A stretch of 6,329 nucleotides of DNA from DATEEG01 sp035525055 (GCA_035525055.1 DATLEZ010000091.1:1-6329); one strand, 5' to 3'; positions 1 through 5,567 are shown, counted from the first letter of the stretch. Numbers and translations: made by a program. Notes: a model not told the origin generated them from the sequence alone.

Positions 1-729
1 TCCGGTGAAGCTTGTCGGCAACGTGATGTCCACCGGGTCGAGACCATTGACGACGATGCGAAACTGGTTGTGGGTGGGATCGATGAGGTCGTCGACATCG
101 AGCAGGGCCCCTCCGGGGTCTTCGAGCGGGCCGCTTCTCGACGTTGCTGGGGCCAACCCGTTCAGGGTCGCGTCGTTCACCGTCCGCTCGACCGTCACCA
201 GATCCGAGATGCCGTTGACGACGTCTTCCGCCCAGCGGGCGTCTTGGGAGTTCATGCTGAGGTTGGGGAACTCCTCGACGCGGTCGGGTGCCGTCGCCTC
301 CGGCTGCTGATATGAGATCGTCAAGTTGAAGTTGGACCCGGCGATACGGGCGCCGTGACTGACCGCCAACCTGATGTTGTTGCCGTCGGCTCCCTCGTCG
401 ACTGCGACCACCCGCAGGACGTTTGCGCCGTCGTTGGTCAGGTTGCGTTCGGCCGTCGCAGGGTTCTTTGCGATTCGAACGATGAACGCCACGCCGCCGC
501 CGTTCGAATAGAACTGACGCACCGCGTATGACATCTCGGAATCGGAGGCGAGCCCACCGAACCGCCGCTCGTAGTCAGCGAAGCTGGTGATGCGCACCGC
601 CTTGTTGAGCGGTCCGCGTTTTGCGGCCCCGGTGAACGCCGTGATAGAGGTGCCCACTCCGGTGATCGTGCGGACGCCGCTCGGGATTTCGGATATGTAC
701 ACACCAGGAAAGGTGGGTGTAGTGGTCAT
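1..729 (-). CDS. Contractile tail sheath protein, N-terminal part (runs off left edge)
   Basis: This frame is open from an ATG at 729 to base 1: 243 codons with no stop, so the gene continues beyond the window. The N-terminus carries the hallmark of phage-tail-sheath-family proteins: F-P-G-V-Y-I-S-E-I-P-S-G-V-R at residues 7-20, then ITGVGTSITAFTGAAKRGP (22-40). SFADYERRFGG (49-59) and a YAVRQFYSNGGG segment (68-79) follow. These match the N-terminal handshake and first domain of sheaths of extracellular contractile injection systems (PVC/Afp-like) and R-type tailocins. The sheath polymerises round the inner tube and contracts to drive it through a target envelope. AAAGGGG lies 5 nt before the ATG and serves as ribosome site. 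The gene lies 91 nt downstream of a SARP regulator and behind SARP-type repeats, so it is probably the first gene of the structural operon. Whether it is eCIS, tailocin or prophage cannot be decided without the genes to the left. Confidence 0.9.
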   Translation of the reverse strand, partial: MTTTPTFPGVYISEIPSGVRTITGVGTSITAFTGAAKRGPLNKAVRITSFADYERRFGGLASDSEMSYAVRQFYSNGGGVAFIVRIAKNPATAERNLTNDGANVLRVVAVDEGADGNNIRLAVSHGARIAGSNFNLTISYQQPEATAPDRVEEFPNLSMNSQDARWAEDVVNGISDLVTVERTVNDATLNGLAPATSRSGPLEDPGGALLDVDDLIDPTHNQFRIVVNGLDPVDITLPTSFTG

Positions 730-734
730 CTTGT

Positions 735-741
735 CCCCTTT
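735..741 (-). promoter_or_regulatory. Ribosome binding site of the sheath gene
   Basis: Read on the minus strand, AAAGGGG sits 5 nt upstream of the ATG at 729. It fixes the start of the sheath gene and gives the expected MTTTPTFPGVYISE beginning. Confidence 0.75.
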
Positions 742-760
742 GACGACTGACGGTGACGAG

Positions 761-775
761 CGGAGACCGTCTCCG
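761..775. repeat. Perfect palindrome in the sheath leader
   Basis: CGGAGAC-C-GTCTCCG has 7-bp arms around a single base. It lies about 10-24 nt downstream of the predicted transcription start and upstream of the ribosome site. It could be a DNA operator for a dimeric repressor. It could also be a 6-bp RNA stem with a CCG loop in the 5' leader of the sheath mRNA. Nothing in the sequence separates these options. Confidence 0.5.
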
Positions 776-791
776 ATCTTCGCTGTGGGCG

Positions 792-834
792 ATTATCGAA
801 CGGGCTCCGTCATCGACCCGTCACGGCAGCGTCA
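792..834 (-). promoter_or_regulatory. Predicted SARP-dependent promoter of the sheath operon
   Basis: On the minus strand three heptamers occur: TGACGCT (834-828), TGACGGG (823-817) and TGACGGA (812-806). Each is separated by exactly 4 bp, so the period is 11 bp or one helical turn. After 8 nt follows GATAAT (797-792), five of six matches to the -10 consensus. Known SARP targets have direct heptamers separated by 4 bp, the last about 8 bp before the -10 box, with the activator replacing a good -35. The site overlaps the 3' end of the SARP gene; the TGA of the middle heptamer is its stop codon. The predicted start near 785 gives a leader of about 55 nt. Confidence 0.72.
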
Positions 835-1588
835 CCATCGCCGGGACGTGAGACCGCCTCATCAGCGACTCGATAAGTTGAACCATCCTGGGGGAGGGGT
901 CGAGGTTGAGCTCGGCCTTGAGGCGGGCTGCGAAGTTTGCGTAGTGTCGCACCGCCTCGGAGAGGTTTCCCTCCGCAGCGTGTATCTCGATGACGACTCG
1001 GTGTGCGCTCTCCCTCAGCTCGTCGCAGCGCACTGCGGTGAGAGCCGTCTCCAGGGCGTCGGTGAACTTCTCTCTCGCTGCCTGGTGCCGTGCCAAAGCC
1101 TCGAGTCCATGGAGCCGGAGCTGACGTGCGCGCTCTCGTTCGGCTATCACCCAGTCGTCGTACCAACCTGGAAGGAGGTCGAGCTTGAGCAACTCGTCGA
1201 CTCCTGCAGTGTCGCTCCATTCTCCGTTGACGAGCTCTCGGACACCGGTCGCCATCATCTGCAGGTCGACTGTGGTTCCAGGTGAAAGTCGGATCGCCCG
1301 GTTGTCACATATGATCAGGTGGCTCTCTCGTCGCCGGATCCTCCACAGTGCGGTTCGGAGGCTGGCTGCTGCCTCGGTCTGAGATGAATCCGGCCAAAGT
1401 GTGCCCGCCACCAGTTCTCGCTCTCTCGGCCGATCATCGAGCGCCAGGAGGGCCAGCACTCTTTGTGCAGTGGGCGCCAAGTCGACGGTCGACCCGTTGA
1501 CGCTTACCGAGAAACAACCCAGTACGTGTACGACGACCTCGCTGGTCGGATCACCCTTCAACCCCCGGTGGCCTGCTAACTCCCTCAT
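821..1588 (-). CDS. SARP-family transcriptional activator (winged helix + BTAD)
   Basis: The 255-residue protein has the two-domain layout of short SARPs. An OmpR-like winged helix spans about residues 17-105: VHVLGCFSVSVNG, then PTAQRVLALLAL, and LWPDSSQTEAAASLRTALWR in the recognition region. A bacterial transcriptional activation domain made of TPR-like helices spans about 112-248, with LLPGWYDDWVIAERERARQL, RESAHRVVIEIHAAEGN and LDPSPRMVQL. It lacks the NB-ARC ATPase of large SARPs. SARPs bind 11-bp-period direct repeats and recruit RNA polymerase, and such repeats lie at the end of this gene in front of the sheath gene. The likely target is therefore the contractile system rather than an antibiotic cluster, although SARPs are best known for the latter. 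The ATG at 1588 has only a weak upstream GGGA; a TTG at 1561 is an alternative start. Confidence 0.9.
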   Translation of the reverse strand: MRELAGHRGLKGDPTSEVVVHVLGCFSVSVNGSTVDLAPTAQRVLALLALDDRPRERELVAGTLWPDSSQTEAAASLRTALWRIRRRESHLIICDNRAIRLSPGTTVDLQMMATGVRELVNGEWSDTAGVDELLKLDLLPGWYDDWVIAERERARQLRLHGLEALARHQAAREKFTDALETALTAVRCDELRESAHRVVIEIHAAEGNLSEAVRHYANFAARLKAELNLDPSPRMVQLIESLMRRSHVPAMVTLP

Positions 1589-2019
1589 CAGTTGTCCCGT
1601 CGCTGCGCCCAGCCACCCCGGGTTGCGAACCTAGCAACAATCGGGCCACTCGTGGACGGTCGGTACCGGGGTCGCGCCGATGGATACTCGGCGACGGGTG
1701 ATGTAACTGGATGGACGCGACCTGTTCATCACCGCCAAACCGCTGCCACTAGTCCTTGGCGTACGGCCAGCTCGCCATCGCGGGATAGACAATATTGGAC
1801 ATTGGAAGGTCTCGACGAAGGCTTCGAACCGGTGCAGTCAATTGAGGTTCGTACAAGGCCCTTGGCCGGGAAGAAGGGACCGGGTGTTCGTGTTGAGAGG
1901 ACGCTGTCGGGTTTGAAGCCTGTTTGACCCCCACCAGCCGGATCGCCCAAATCCCTAACAACCACGGGCATCCGGCCATCACCGCAGCTGGTTCGATCCG
2001 CCCACTCTCTGTGGTGGCG
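1589..2019. other. Gene-poor stretch upstream of the SARP gene
   Basis: About 430 bases show no convincing coding region. Open frames here are short, shared between strands and rich in Arg, Pro and Ser, as expected of shadows. The SARP promoter should lie here. The best candidate is an extended -10-like TGCTAGGTT (minus strand, about 1636-1628) inside a small inverted repeat, GTTGC (1622-1626) and GCAAC (1634-1638). No good -35 accompanies it. No tRNA cloverleaf could be drawn around the TTCGA-containing spots. Confidence 0.5.
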
Positions 2020-2134
2020 CTAGGCGAGTTTCGCCCAGGTTGCGCGGGTTGCATGGGCGGTTTCTGTAGCCTCCAGCACCACGGCCTTGCCGAAGGTCCG
2101 GGGATCCGTACTCGGAACGGTTTCGATTGCGGCG
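2020..2134 (-). pseudogene. Frameshifted C-terminal remnant of a HEPN-family gene
   Basis: Read on the minus strand, 2134-2102 encodes RRNRNRSEYGS, identical to residues 104-114 of the HEPN protein encoded at 4600-5016. After one inserted base near 2101 the next frame reads RTFGKAVVLEATETAHATRA. This parallels RTFGKAEVAEAIDTARAIRA at the end of the intact gene, and the fragment ends at a TAG (2022-2020). DNA identity is also visible: 19 bases at 2082-2100 equal 4656-4674, followed by GATCCGTACTCGGA in both. The remaining upstream part is unrecognisable and stop codons intervene. It is therefore the decayed tail of a second HEPN/MNT module and not a functional gene. Confidence 0.82.
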
Positions 2135-2225
2135 GCTGCGGCTTCGGGCCATTCGGCCGAAGACGCGGAGCCAGTTTCGACGACCTCAGTCTTGGTTCAT
2201 GCGGATTGGCGTAACCATCGACCGT

Positions 2226-3032
2226 TCAATCCGCGCCTTCCAGTGCTCTCCACGTCGCCTCGTCGACCTCACCGGTCTCGGGCAGGCCCTTCTGCTTCTG
2301 GAGTGCGCGGACTGAAATGGCGAATTTCGAACCGGCCACTCCGTCCACGCCACCCGGGTTCACGGGTGAGTAAGCGGTGAGCAGTCCTTGCGCCCGACGA
2401 ACATCCGGGTGGAAGTCGTTCTTCTGTTGAGAGACCGTAACGCGGCCTATCTCAAATTTGATGTTCGCCTTCTGTTGAGCCGGAGGTCTCGGTTTTACCG
2501 CGCCTCCGGTTCGGGCCTCCTCCACCCACTCGCGAAACTTGTCCATGTCCATCGAGTGAGGATCGGGTTTGCGGGTCGGAGCCCACTCCCGGTGCGCTGC
2601 CACCATTTTCGTGTGGATCTTCAAGTGCTCGCAGATGGCCGCAACCAGCGCCACATAGGCGTCGAGCTGTCTTTGCGGCCAAGGGTCTTTCCCCGTGTTC
2701 TCCGCCTCGATACCTAGTACGTCGCAATTGGAGGCCAGACTCTGCCAGCCGCCGGATCCAGCATGATTGGCCGTGCCAGCAGCCACTACGTAGACCTTGC
2801 CGCTTCGACCAAGGCCGTAATGCGCCAGCGGCCCAGGCAGATTCTTCCTTCCCGAGATGAGCAGGTTGAGGCTTGGCATATCCCCTTTGGCGGGGCCGGC
2901 AGTGTGGTGACAAACCACGCCCTTTGGTTTCATCTCACAATACGTGCGCCCCCTGTCTTTCCATCGATCGCACTCTTCGACTTCTAGTCCGGCGTCGCGA
3001 GCGACGTCAGGCAACCACAACAATCTCGGCAT
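2226..3032 (-). CDS. N-acetylmuramoyl-L-alanine amidase, endolysin-like, with PG-binding domain
   Basis: The protein is 268 residues from the ATG at 3032. An Amidase_2/PGRP zinc amidase domain spans about 30-170. VVCHHTAG (39-46) gives the first zinc His and AHREWAPTRKPDP (146-158) gives His147 and Asp157. LAHYGLGRSGKVYVVAAG, NHAG and GIEAENTG are the usual internal motifs. A PG_binding_1 domain follows at about 205-268 (HPDVRRAQGLL, PGGVDGVAG, AISVRALQKQKGL, GEVDEATWRAL). It should cut the bond between MurNAc and L-Ala in peptidoglycan. HREWAPTRKPDP followed by DMDKFR strongly resembles amidase domains of actinophage endolysins. There is no signal peptide or membrane segment, so release would need lysis or another route. 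AAGGAG stands just upstream of 3032; the frame extends to 3122, but that extension is not protein-like. It could be a prophage relic or the lysis function of the contractile system. Confidence 0.88.
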   Translation of the reverse strand: MPRLLWLPDVARDAGLEVEECDRWKDRGRTYCEMKPKGVVCHHTAGPAKGDMPSLNLLISGRKNLPGPLAHYGLGRSGKVYVVAAGTANHAGSGGWQSLASNCDVLGIEAENTGKDPWPQRQLDAYVALVAAICEHLKIHTKMVAAHREWAPTRKPDPHSMDMDKFREWVEEARTGGAVKPRPPAQQKANIKFEIGRVTVSQQKNDFHPDVRRAQGLLTAYSPVNPGGVDGVAGSKFAISVRALQKQKGLPETGEVDEATWRALEGAD

Positions 3033-3361
3033 GGTCTTCTCCTTCACGACATGCCTCGTCCGACAACTAGTCAGAACGTTCGAATGAGCGTTACCGCCCC
3101 TAGGGTGATCAAGGACCGCCAAGTACCCACCGTCCAGCGCAGGTCAGGGTGTGTCCTGTCACCGACGCTTGTCGGTCAGTTTGTTTCGCCCCCTATCTGC
3201 AGAACGGCTGAAACCTAGCGATTTGCTCGGCCGGCGTTGAGACACTCCATCCAATCCGCGGCTATGCCGCCCAAGCGATGTCGGACTTTCGGCAGCCAAG
3301 GGGTGTTGCGGACGCCTCCGTCGTCAATCTGCCGGGATTCTCGGGGCTGGCGGGATACTTG
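3033..3361. other. Non-coding gap between the amidase and Fic-like genes
   Basis: About 330 bases hold no supported gene. The part next to 3032 carries the amidase ribosome site (GAAGGAG). One clear hairpin lies at 3161-3176. The segment from 3361 down to about 3240 directly follows the early stop of the Fic-like gene and may contain its lost C-terminal codons. I could not align it with confidence in any frame. Confidence 0.45.
3161..3176 (-). terminator. Possible terminator hairpin downstream of the Fic-like pair
   Basis: ACCGAC-gctt-GTCGGT forms a perfect 6-bp stem with a 4-nt loop, about 185 nt after the stop of the Fic-like ORF and before the amidase gene. No U-tract follows on the minus strand. 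On the plus strand a T-rich run (CAGTTTGTTT) follows, but no plus-strand gene precedes it. It is a weak call. Confidence 0.3.
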
Positions 3362-3655
3362 TTACCGATCGGCCAAACCTCGACGAGGGGGCGCGCTCAT
3401 GATCGCATCTCTCCGGCTCTCGGGTTGATGCCAGGCCAGCAGGAGAGCGGTCCTCTTGTTTCCTTCGGTGAACCCTTGGGCTCTGGTGACCCTGAATGCG
3501 ATTGCACCTGCTGCGGCTATGGGATCGTCGAAGTCGTCGATGGACTGAATGGCAGCTTCAACACGATCGAGTTCGTCAGGTTCATCGAACCACTCATCGT
3601 CACTCCTAACTCGCTCGTTGATCTCGATTGCGAGTCGAAGCCCCGGCCTTTTCAA
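3362..3655 (-). CDS. Short Fic/Doc-family protein, probably C-terminally truncated toxin
   Basis: The 97-residue frame contains a Fic core, Q60-G-F-T-E-G-N-K-R68, preceded by the helical segment IAAAGAIAFRVTRA. This corresponds to HxFx(D/E)GNxxR, but the catalytic His is replaced by Gln60. The start is a TTG at 3655-3653 that overlaps the TGA of the upstream small gene (TTGA), implying coupled translation. Doc/Fic toxins usually run to about 125-145 residues. Here the frame stops after PPRRGLADR, which resembles the PPDDRxLADLL region of relatives, so 30 or more residues appear lost. Between LLLA and AIM the residues fit relatives poorly; another frame offers GINPRAGE, hinting at a compensated frameshift. 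Active Fic toxins modify proteins with AMP or phosphate. Without His and the C-terminus, activity here is doubtful. Confidence 0.68.
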   Translation of the reverse strand: MKRPGLRLAIEINERVRSDDEWFDEPDELDRVEAAIQSIDDFDDPIAAAGAIAFRVTRAQGFTEGNKRTALLLAWHQPESRRDAIMSAPPRRGLADR

Positions 3656-3861
3656 TGATCTCGGAGGTACTGAAGGAGTTCTCGATACTCTTCCAGACGC
3701 GCGTCGAGCCAGGCGAGGTCGGCCTGAGAGGGCTCAACGTCGGTTGCTACGTCTCTGGCCTCAGACATGGGATAGAGGTTACCGGCTGGGGACGACAGAA
3801 CCCATGGGCTGGTGTTTGACGTGAGGACTGGGTCCCCCCTGTTCCGGTTCACCTCAACCAT
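3652..3861 (-). CDS. Small protein in the Fic-like pair, probable antitoxin
   Basis: A reading frame of up to 69 residues lies directly upstream of the Fic-like gene and shares four bases with it (TTGA). The C-terminal half, QADLAWLDARLEEYRELLQY, is a charged amphipathic helix. The middle, SPWVLSSPAGNLYPMSEARD, has the look of a conserved N-terminal motif. Small size, position and coupling suggest the antitoxin of the pair, but I see no DNA-binding fold. The start is uncertain: ATG 3861 and GTG 3852 lack a good ribosome site, and ATG 3768 would give only 38 residues and lose the conserved-looking middle. Confidence 0.58.
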   Translation of the reverse strand: MVEVNRNRGDPVLTSNTSPWVLSSPAGNLYPMSEARDVATDVEPSQADLAWLDARLEEYRELLQYLRDH

Positions 3862-3880
3862 GCGGAATTCGTTGATCTAC

Positions 3881-3901
3881 CCGCACCTGTTTCGTTCTCG
3901 C
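3881..3901. repeat. 21-bp direct repeat, copy 1
   Basis: This 21-bp sequence (starts CCGCACCTGTTT, ends CGTTCTCGC) recurs without mismatch and in the same orientation at 5659-5679. It lies in the 46-nt gap between the VapC gene and the Fic-associated small gene. The two copies flank the VapBC and MNT/HEPN modules exactly. Confidence 0.8.
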
Positions 3902-3907
3902 GTCCGG

Positions 3908-4297
3908 CTACTCGATGTGCTCTGCGTTGGCCGACGCTGCCGACATACCGGAGTCAGTGGTGATCACGGTGGCGTCTACTTGACCCGCCAGTTCGATATA
4001 GAGGGCATCAACGAGGCGGACATTGTGCCGGCGCGCCCATGCGCCCTCGAGGAGCGGGGCGAGGAGATGGCGATGGAAGGGAGCCTGCGCTGTGAGCGCT
4101 ACTCGCGTTTCAACCTCGGCTTCACTGAGTTCGCCTCCGCGATGCAGACGGCCGAGGGCAGAGAGGACCTCGGCGTCGAAGTGGGCCGGCACGAAAATCT
4201 CGTTGTCGGCGATCCGTTCGGCTACCCGTGCCGCCAAGGGAGAATCGACTAGATAGTCGACCATCGCCGACGCGTCGATGACCAGCTTCTCAGCCAC
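3908..4297 (-). CDS. vapC: VapC-type PIN-domain ribonuclease toxin
   Basis: At 129 residues it has the normal length of a VapC. The acidic residues of a PIN nuclease are all present: Asp8 in LVIDASAMVDYL, Glu43 in DAEVLSALGRL, Asp97 in RLVDALYIELA and Asp115 in VITTDSGM. These bind Mg/Mn in a single-strand RNA endonuclease; characterised VapCs cut tRNA or rRNA and stop growth. The start is GTG 4297, which overlaps the antitoxin stop by 8 nt (GTGGCTGA). The cytosolic protein would be held inactive by the product of the gene directly upstream. No residue needed for activity is missing, so the toxin is likely functional. The RNA target cannot be predicted. Confidence 0.9.
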   Translation of the reverse strand: MAEKLVIDASAMVDYLVDSPLAARVAERIADNEIFVPAHFDAEVLSALGRLHRGGELSEAEVETRVALTAQAPFHRHLLAPLLEGAWARRHNVRLVDALYIELAGQVDATVITTDSGMSAASANAEHIE

Positions 4298-4514
4298 CCT
4301 CGAGCTCGTCCTTGGCCGAATTCACGGCGGCGATCACTTTGGCGTGGCTGATTCCAGGGGAGTCGAGTTCCGAGACCTGCTGTTGCCATCGGGTGAGTGT
4401 CTGCGCGGCGAGTGCTGAGCGAATTGCTTCCTGGGTGAGGCTCGAGATGTTCAGCTCGGCCTTCTTCGCCTCCTCTGCCAGGTCGTCCGGCAGATAGACG
4501 TTGACACGTGACAT
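4290..4514 (-). CDS. vapB: VapB-like ribbon-helix-helix antitoxin
   Basis: From the ATG at 4514 the product has 74 residues. MSRVNVYLPDDLAEEAKKA is a ribbon-helix-helix start: the beta strand RVNVYLP contacts DNA and helix DDLAEEAKKAELN follows, then LTQEAIRSALA as the second helix. The C-terminal part (about 40-74) is the probable VapC-binding tail. Antitoxins of this fold bind their own promoter as dimers and neutralise the toxin. The gene overlaps vapC by 8 nt. Upstream ATG 4520 and GTG 4529 are in frame, but 4520 lies directly after the -10 box and 4529 lies upstream of it. ATG 4514 is exactly at the predicted transcription start. Confidence 0.85.
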   Translation of the reverse strand: MSRVNVYLPDDLAEEAKKAELNISSLTQEAIRSALAAQTLTRWQQQVSELDSPGISHAKVIAAVNSAKDELEGG

Positions 4515-4520
4515 GCGCAT

Positions 4521-4546
4521 AGTATACACACTTCGTCGTTGTCACT
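4521..4546 (-). promoter_or_regulatory. vapBC promoter, probably giving a leaderless mRNA
   Basis: On the minus strand TATACT (4526-4521) is a near-perfect -10 box. Six bases later comes the ATG at 4514, where transcription should begin, so the message would start at or next to the start codon. No ribosome site is present. A possible -35, GTGACA (4546-4541), is spaced 14 nt away and is weak. GTATAC (4522-4527) is self-complementary and may be part of the VapB operator. Confidence 0.55.
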
Positions 4547-4573
4547 CGATTTGGTCCGTCTGGTTCGTTCGGC

Positions 4574-4594
4574 CCGCGAAGGTCACTTTCGCGG
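4574..4594 (-). terminator. Hairpin terminator after the HEPN gene
   Basis: CCGCGAA (4574-4580) and TTCGCGG (4588-4594) form a 7-bp GC-rich stem with a 7-nt loop, 5 nt beyond the HEPN stop codon in the direction of transcription. No U-tract follows, as is common for actinobacterial terminators. It would separate the MNT/HEPN operon from vapBC, which has its own promoter. Confidence 0.55.
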
Positions 4595-4599
4595 CTGAT

Positions 4600-5016
4600 T
4601 CAGATAAGGCTCGCCGCGCGAATGGCCCTTGCCGTGTCGATGGCCTCCGCGACCTCGGCCTTGCCGAAGGTCCGTGATCCGTACTCGGATCGGTTGCGGT
4701 TGCGTCTGAGCCGATCGAAGCGGTTGAGGGCTGGTTCGTCGACCTGAATGGCGATCGACTCGGCGTATTGCGCGAGAGCCTGGTGGGATCCCGGGCGACT
4801 GAGAACTCTGTGTCCTGACATGAGGAGAGCAGCTGCGACGGATTTCCTGGCGGCGTCGTATGCGAGTAGGTATGCCCCTGATCGGTCGAGCTCGGCGATC
4901 TTGGTGGCGGCCTCGAGGTGCTGGCCTGCGTCGTCCAGCCATCCGGTCGCAATAGCTTCGTCAGGCTCGACCTTCTCGATCAGTCCTCTCTTCCGCAGAT
5001 CGTCGAGGGTGCTCAT
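4600..5016 (-). CDS. HEPN-domain protein, probable toxin of an MNT/HEPN pair
   Basis: The 138-residue, all-helical protein is encoded downstream of an MNT-type nucleotidyltransferase and shares ATGA with its stop, so translation is coupled. EAIATGWLDDAGQHLEAATKI and GAYLLAYDAARKSVAAALLM (about 20-67) are typical HEPN helices, with a helix pair closing at 115-136. The catalytic region reads RRNRNRSEYGS (104-114). HEPN ribonucleases usually have R-N-x(3-5)-H; here Arg and Asn are present, but the His position is Ser/Glu and a Tyr (112) follows. In known type VII systems (HepT/MntA, Hha/TomB-like) the HEPN toxin is neutralised by AMP transfer to a Tyr from the MNT partner, so Tyr112 is a candidate target. 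Start ATG 5016 is chosen for the overlap; the extension to 5079 reads as basic out-of-frame sequence. Activity without the His is uncertain. Confidence 0.82.
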   Translation of the reverse strand: MSTLDDLRKRGLIEKVEPDEAIATGWLDDAGQHLEAATKIAELDRSGAYLLAYDAARKSVAAALLMSGHRVLSRPGSHQALAQYAESIAIQVDEPALNRFDRLRRNRNRSEYGSRTFGKAEVAEAIDTARAIRAASLI

Positions 5017-5567
5017 CGGAGATCGATCCGCGGGCCCGACCTGACGGCCCTCTCGAACGCGCCGTCGGCTTCTGCCCATTCGGCGGGGGAGCGGACCGTG
5101 ACATTGACCGGTCGTCCGACCTCGGCCTCGACGGCGGAGACCGCGTCGTAGACTTCGCCTACGTCAGGTTCTCCGATGACGAGCACGTCGATGTCGGCAG
5201 GGGATCTCTCAGCTGGATCGGCCCAGGAGCCATAGATGAAAGCCCTCTCGATCCCGTCCACATCGGCCAAGGCCGAGCGAAGTAGTGGCTCGGGTCCGAG
5301 CGTCTTCAGGAGCAGGCCCCGCAGCTCCATATAGACCGGAGAAGACGGGTCGGCTTCGATCAGTCGGCTTCGGCCGGCCGTGGTGGATCGGACCAGACCG
5401 GCGGACTCGAGTCGCTCCACTTCTTTGTGGGCTCCGCCCATGGAGGTGCTGGCACGGCTGGCTAGCTCGCTGAGCGAGATTGGCCGGTCGGCAAAGACGA
5501 ACAGCTCTCCGAGCAACCTTTCCTGTGCGGGAGATCGGAACAGCGGAAGCCGTGTATCTACTTTCAC
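5013..5567 (-). CDS. Winged-helix MNT nucleotidyltransferase, probable antitoxin partner of HEPN protein
   Basis: The 184-residue product starts at GTG 5567. Residues about 14-75 form a winged helix-turn-helix (AQERLLGELF, ISLSELASRASTSMGGAHKE, VERLESAGLV, then the wing TAGRSRLIEAD). Residues about 92-180 are a minimal nucleotidyltransferase: Y-G-S-W-A (112-116) and ADIDVLVIG (124-132), with Asp125 and Asp127 as metal ligands of the GSx(n)DxD motif. The third carboxylate position reads NVTV (155-158) rather than Asp. MNT partners add AMP to a Tyr of the HEPN protein. The fused DNA-binding domain suggests that the protein also represses its own operon, and short repeats lie in the promoter just upstream. 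Its stop overlaps the HEPN start (ATGA). Confidence 0.87.
   Translation of the reverse strand: MKVDTRLPLFRSPAQERLLGELFVFADRPISLSELASRASTSMGGAHKEVERLESAGLVRSTTAGRSRLIEADPSSPVYMELRGLLLKTLGPEPLLRSALADVDGIERAFIYGSWADPAERSPADIDVLVIGEPDVGEVYDAVSAVEAEVGRPVNVTVRSPAEWAEADGAFERAVRSGPRIDLR

Noticed and set aside
587..1285. Long plus-strand open frame of 232 codons
   Set aside because: It lies opposite the sheath start and the SARP gene, both of which have clear family motifs; its translation has no recognisable motif and spans the promoter between them.
1985..2012. Possible tRNA T-arm (GGTTCGATCC)
   Set aside because: The flanking bases do not form the 5-bp T-stem, and no acceptor or anticodon arm can be drawn.
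1749..2054. Overlapping open frames of 80-110 codons on both strands
   Set aside because: Competing frames on both strands, no ribosome site, no motif, low-complexity Arg/Pro/Ser composition. A fleeting resemblance to a dispersed intergenic repeat could not be supported.
3098..3105. CCCTAGGG palindrome upstream of the amidase gene
   Set aside because: An 8-bp palindrome is expected by chance and no promoter elements are placed consistently around it.
3033..3122. N-terminal extension of the amidase to 3122
   Set aside because: The extra 30 residues are not like the family, and a strong AAGGAG site lies directly before the internal ATG at 3032.
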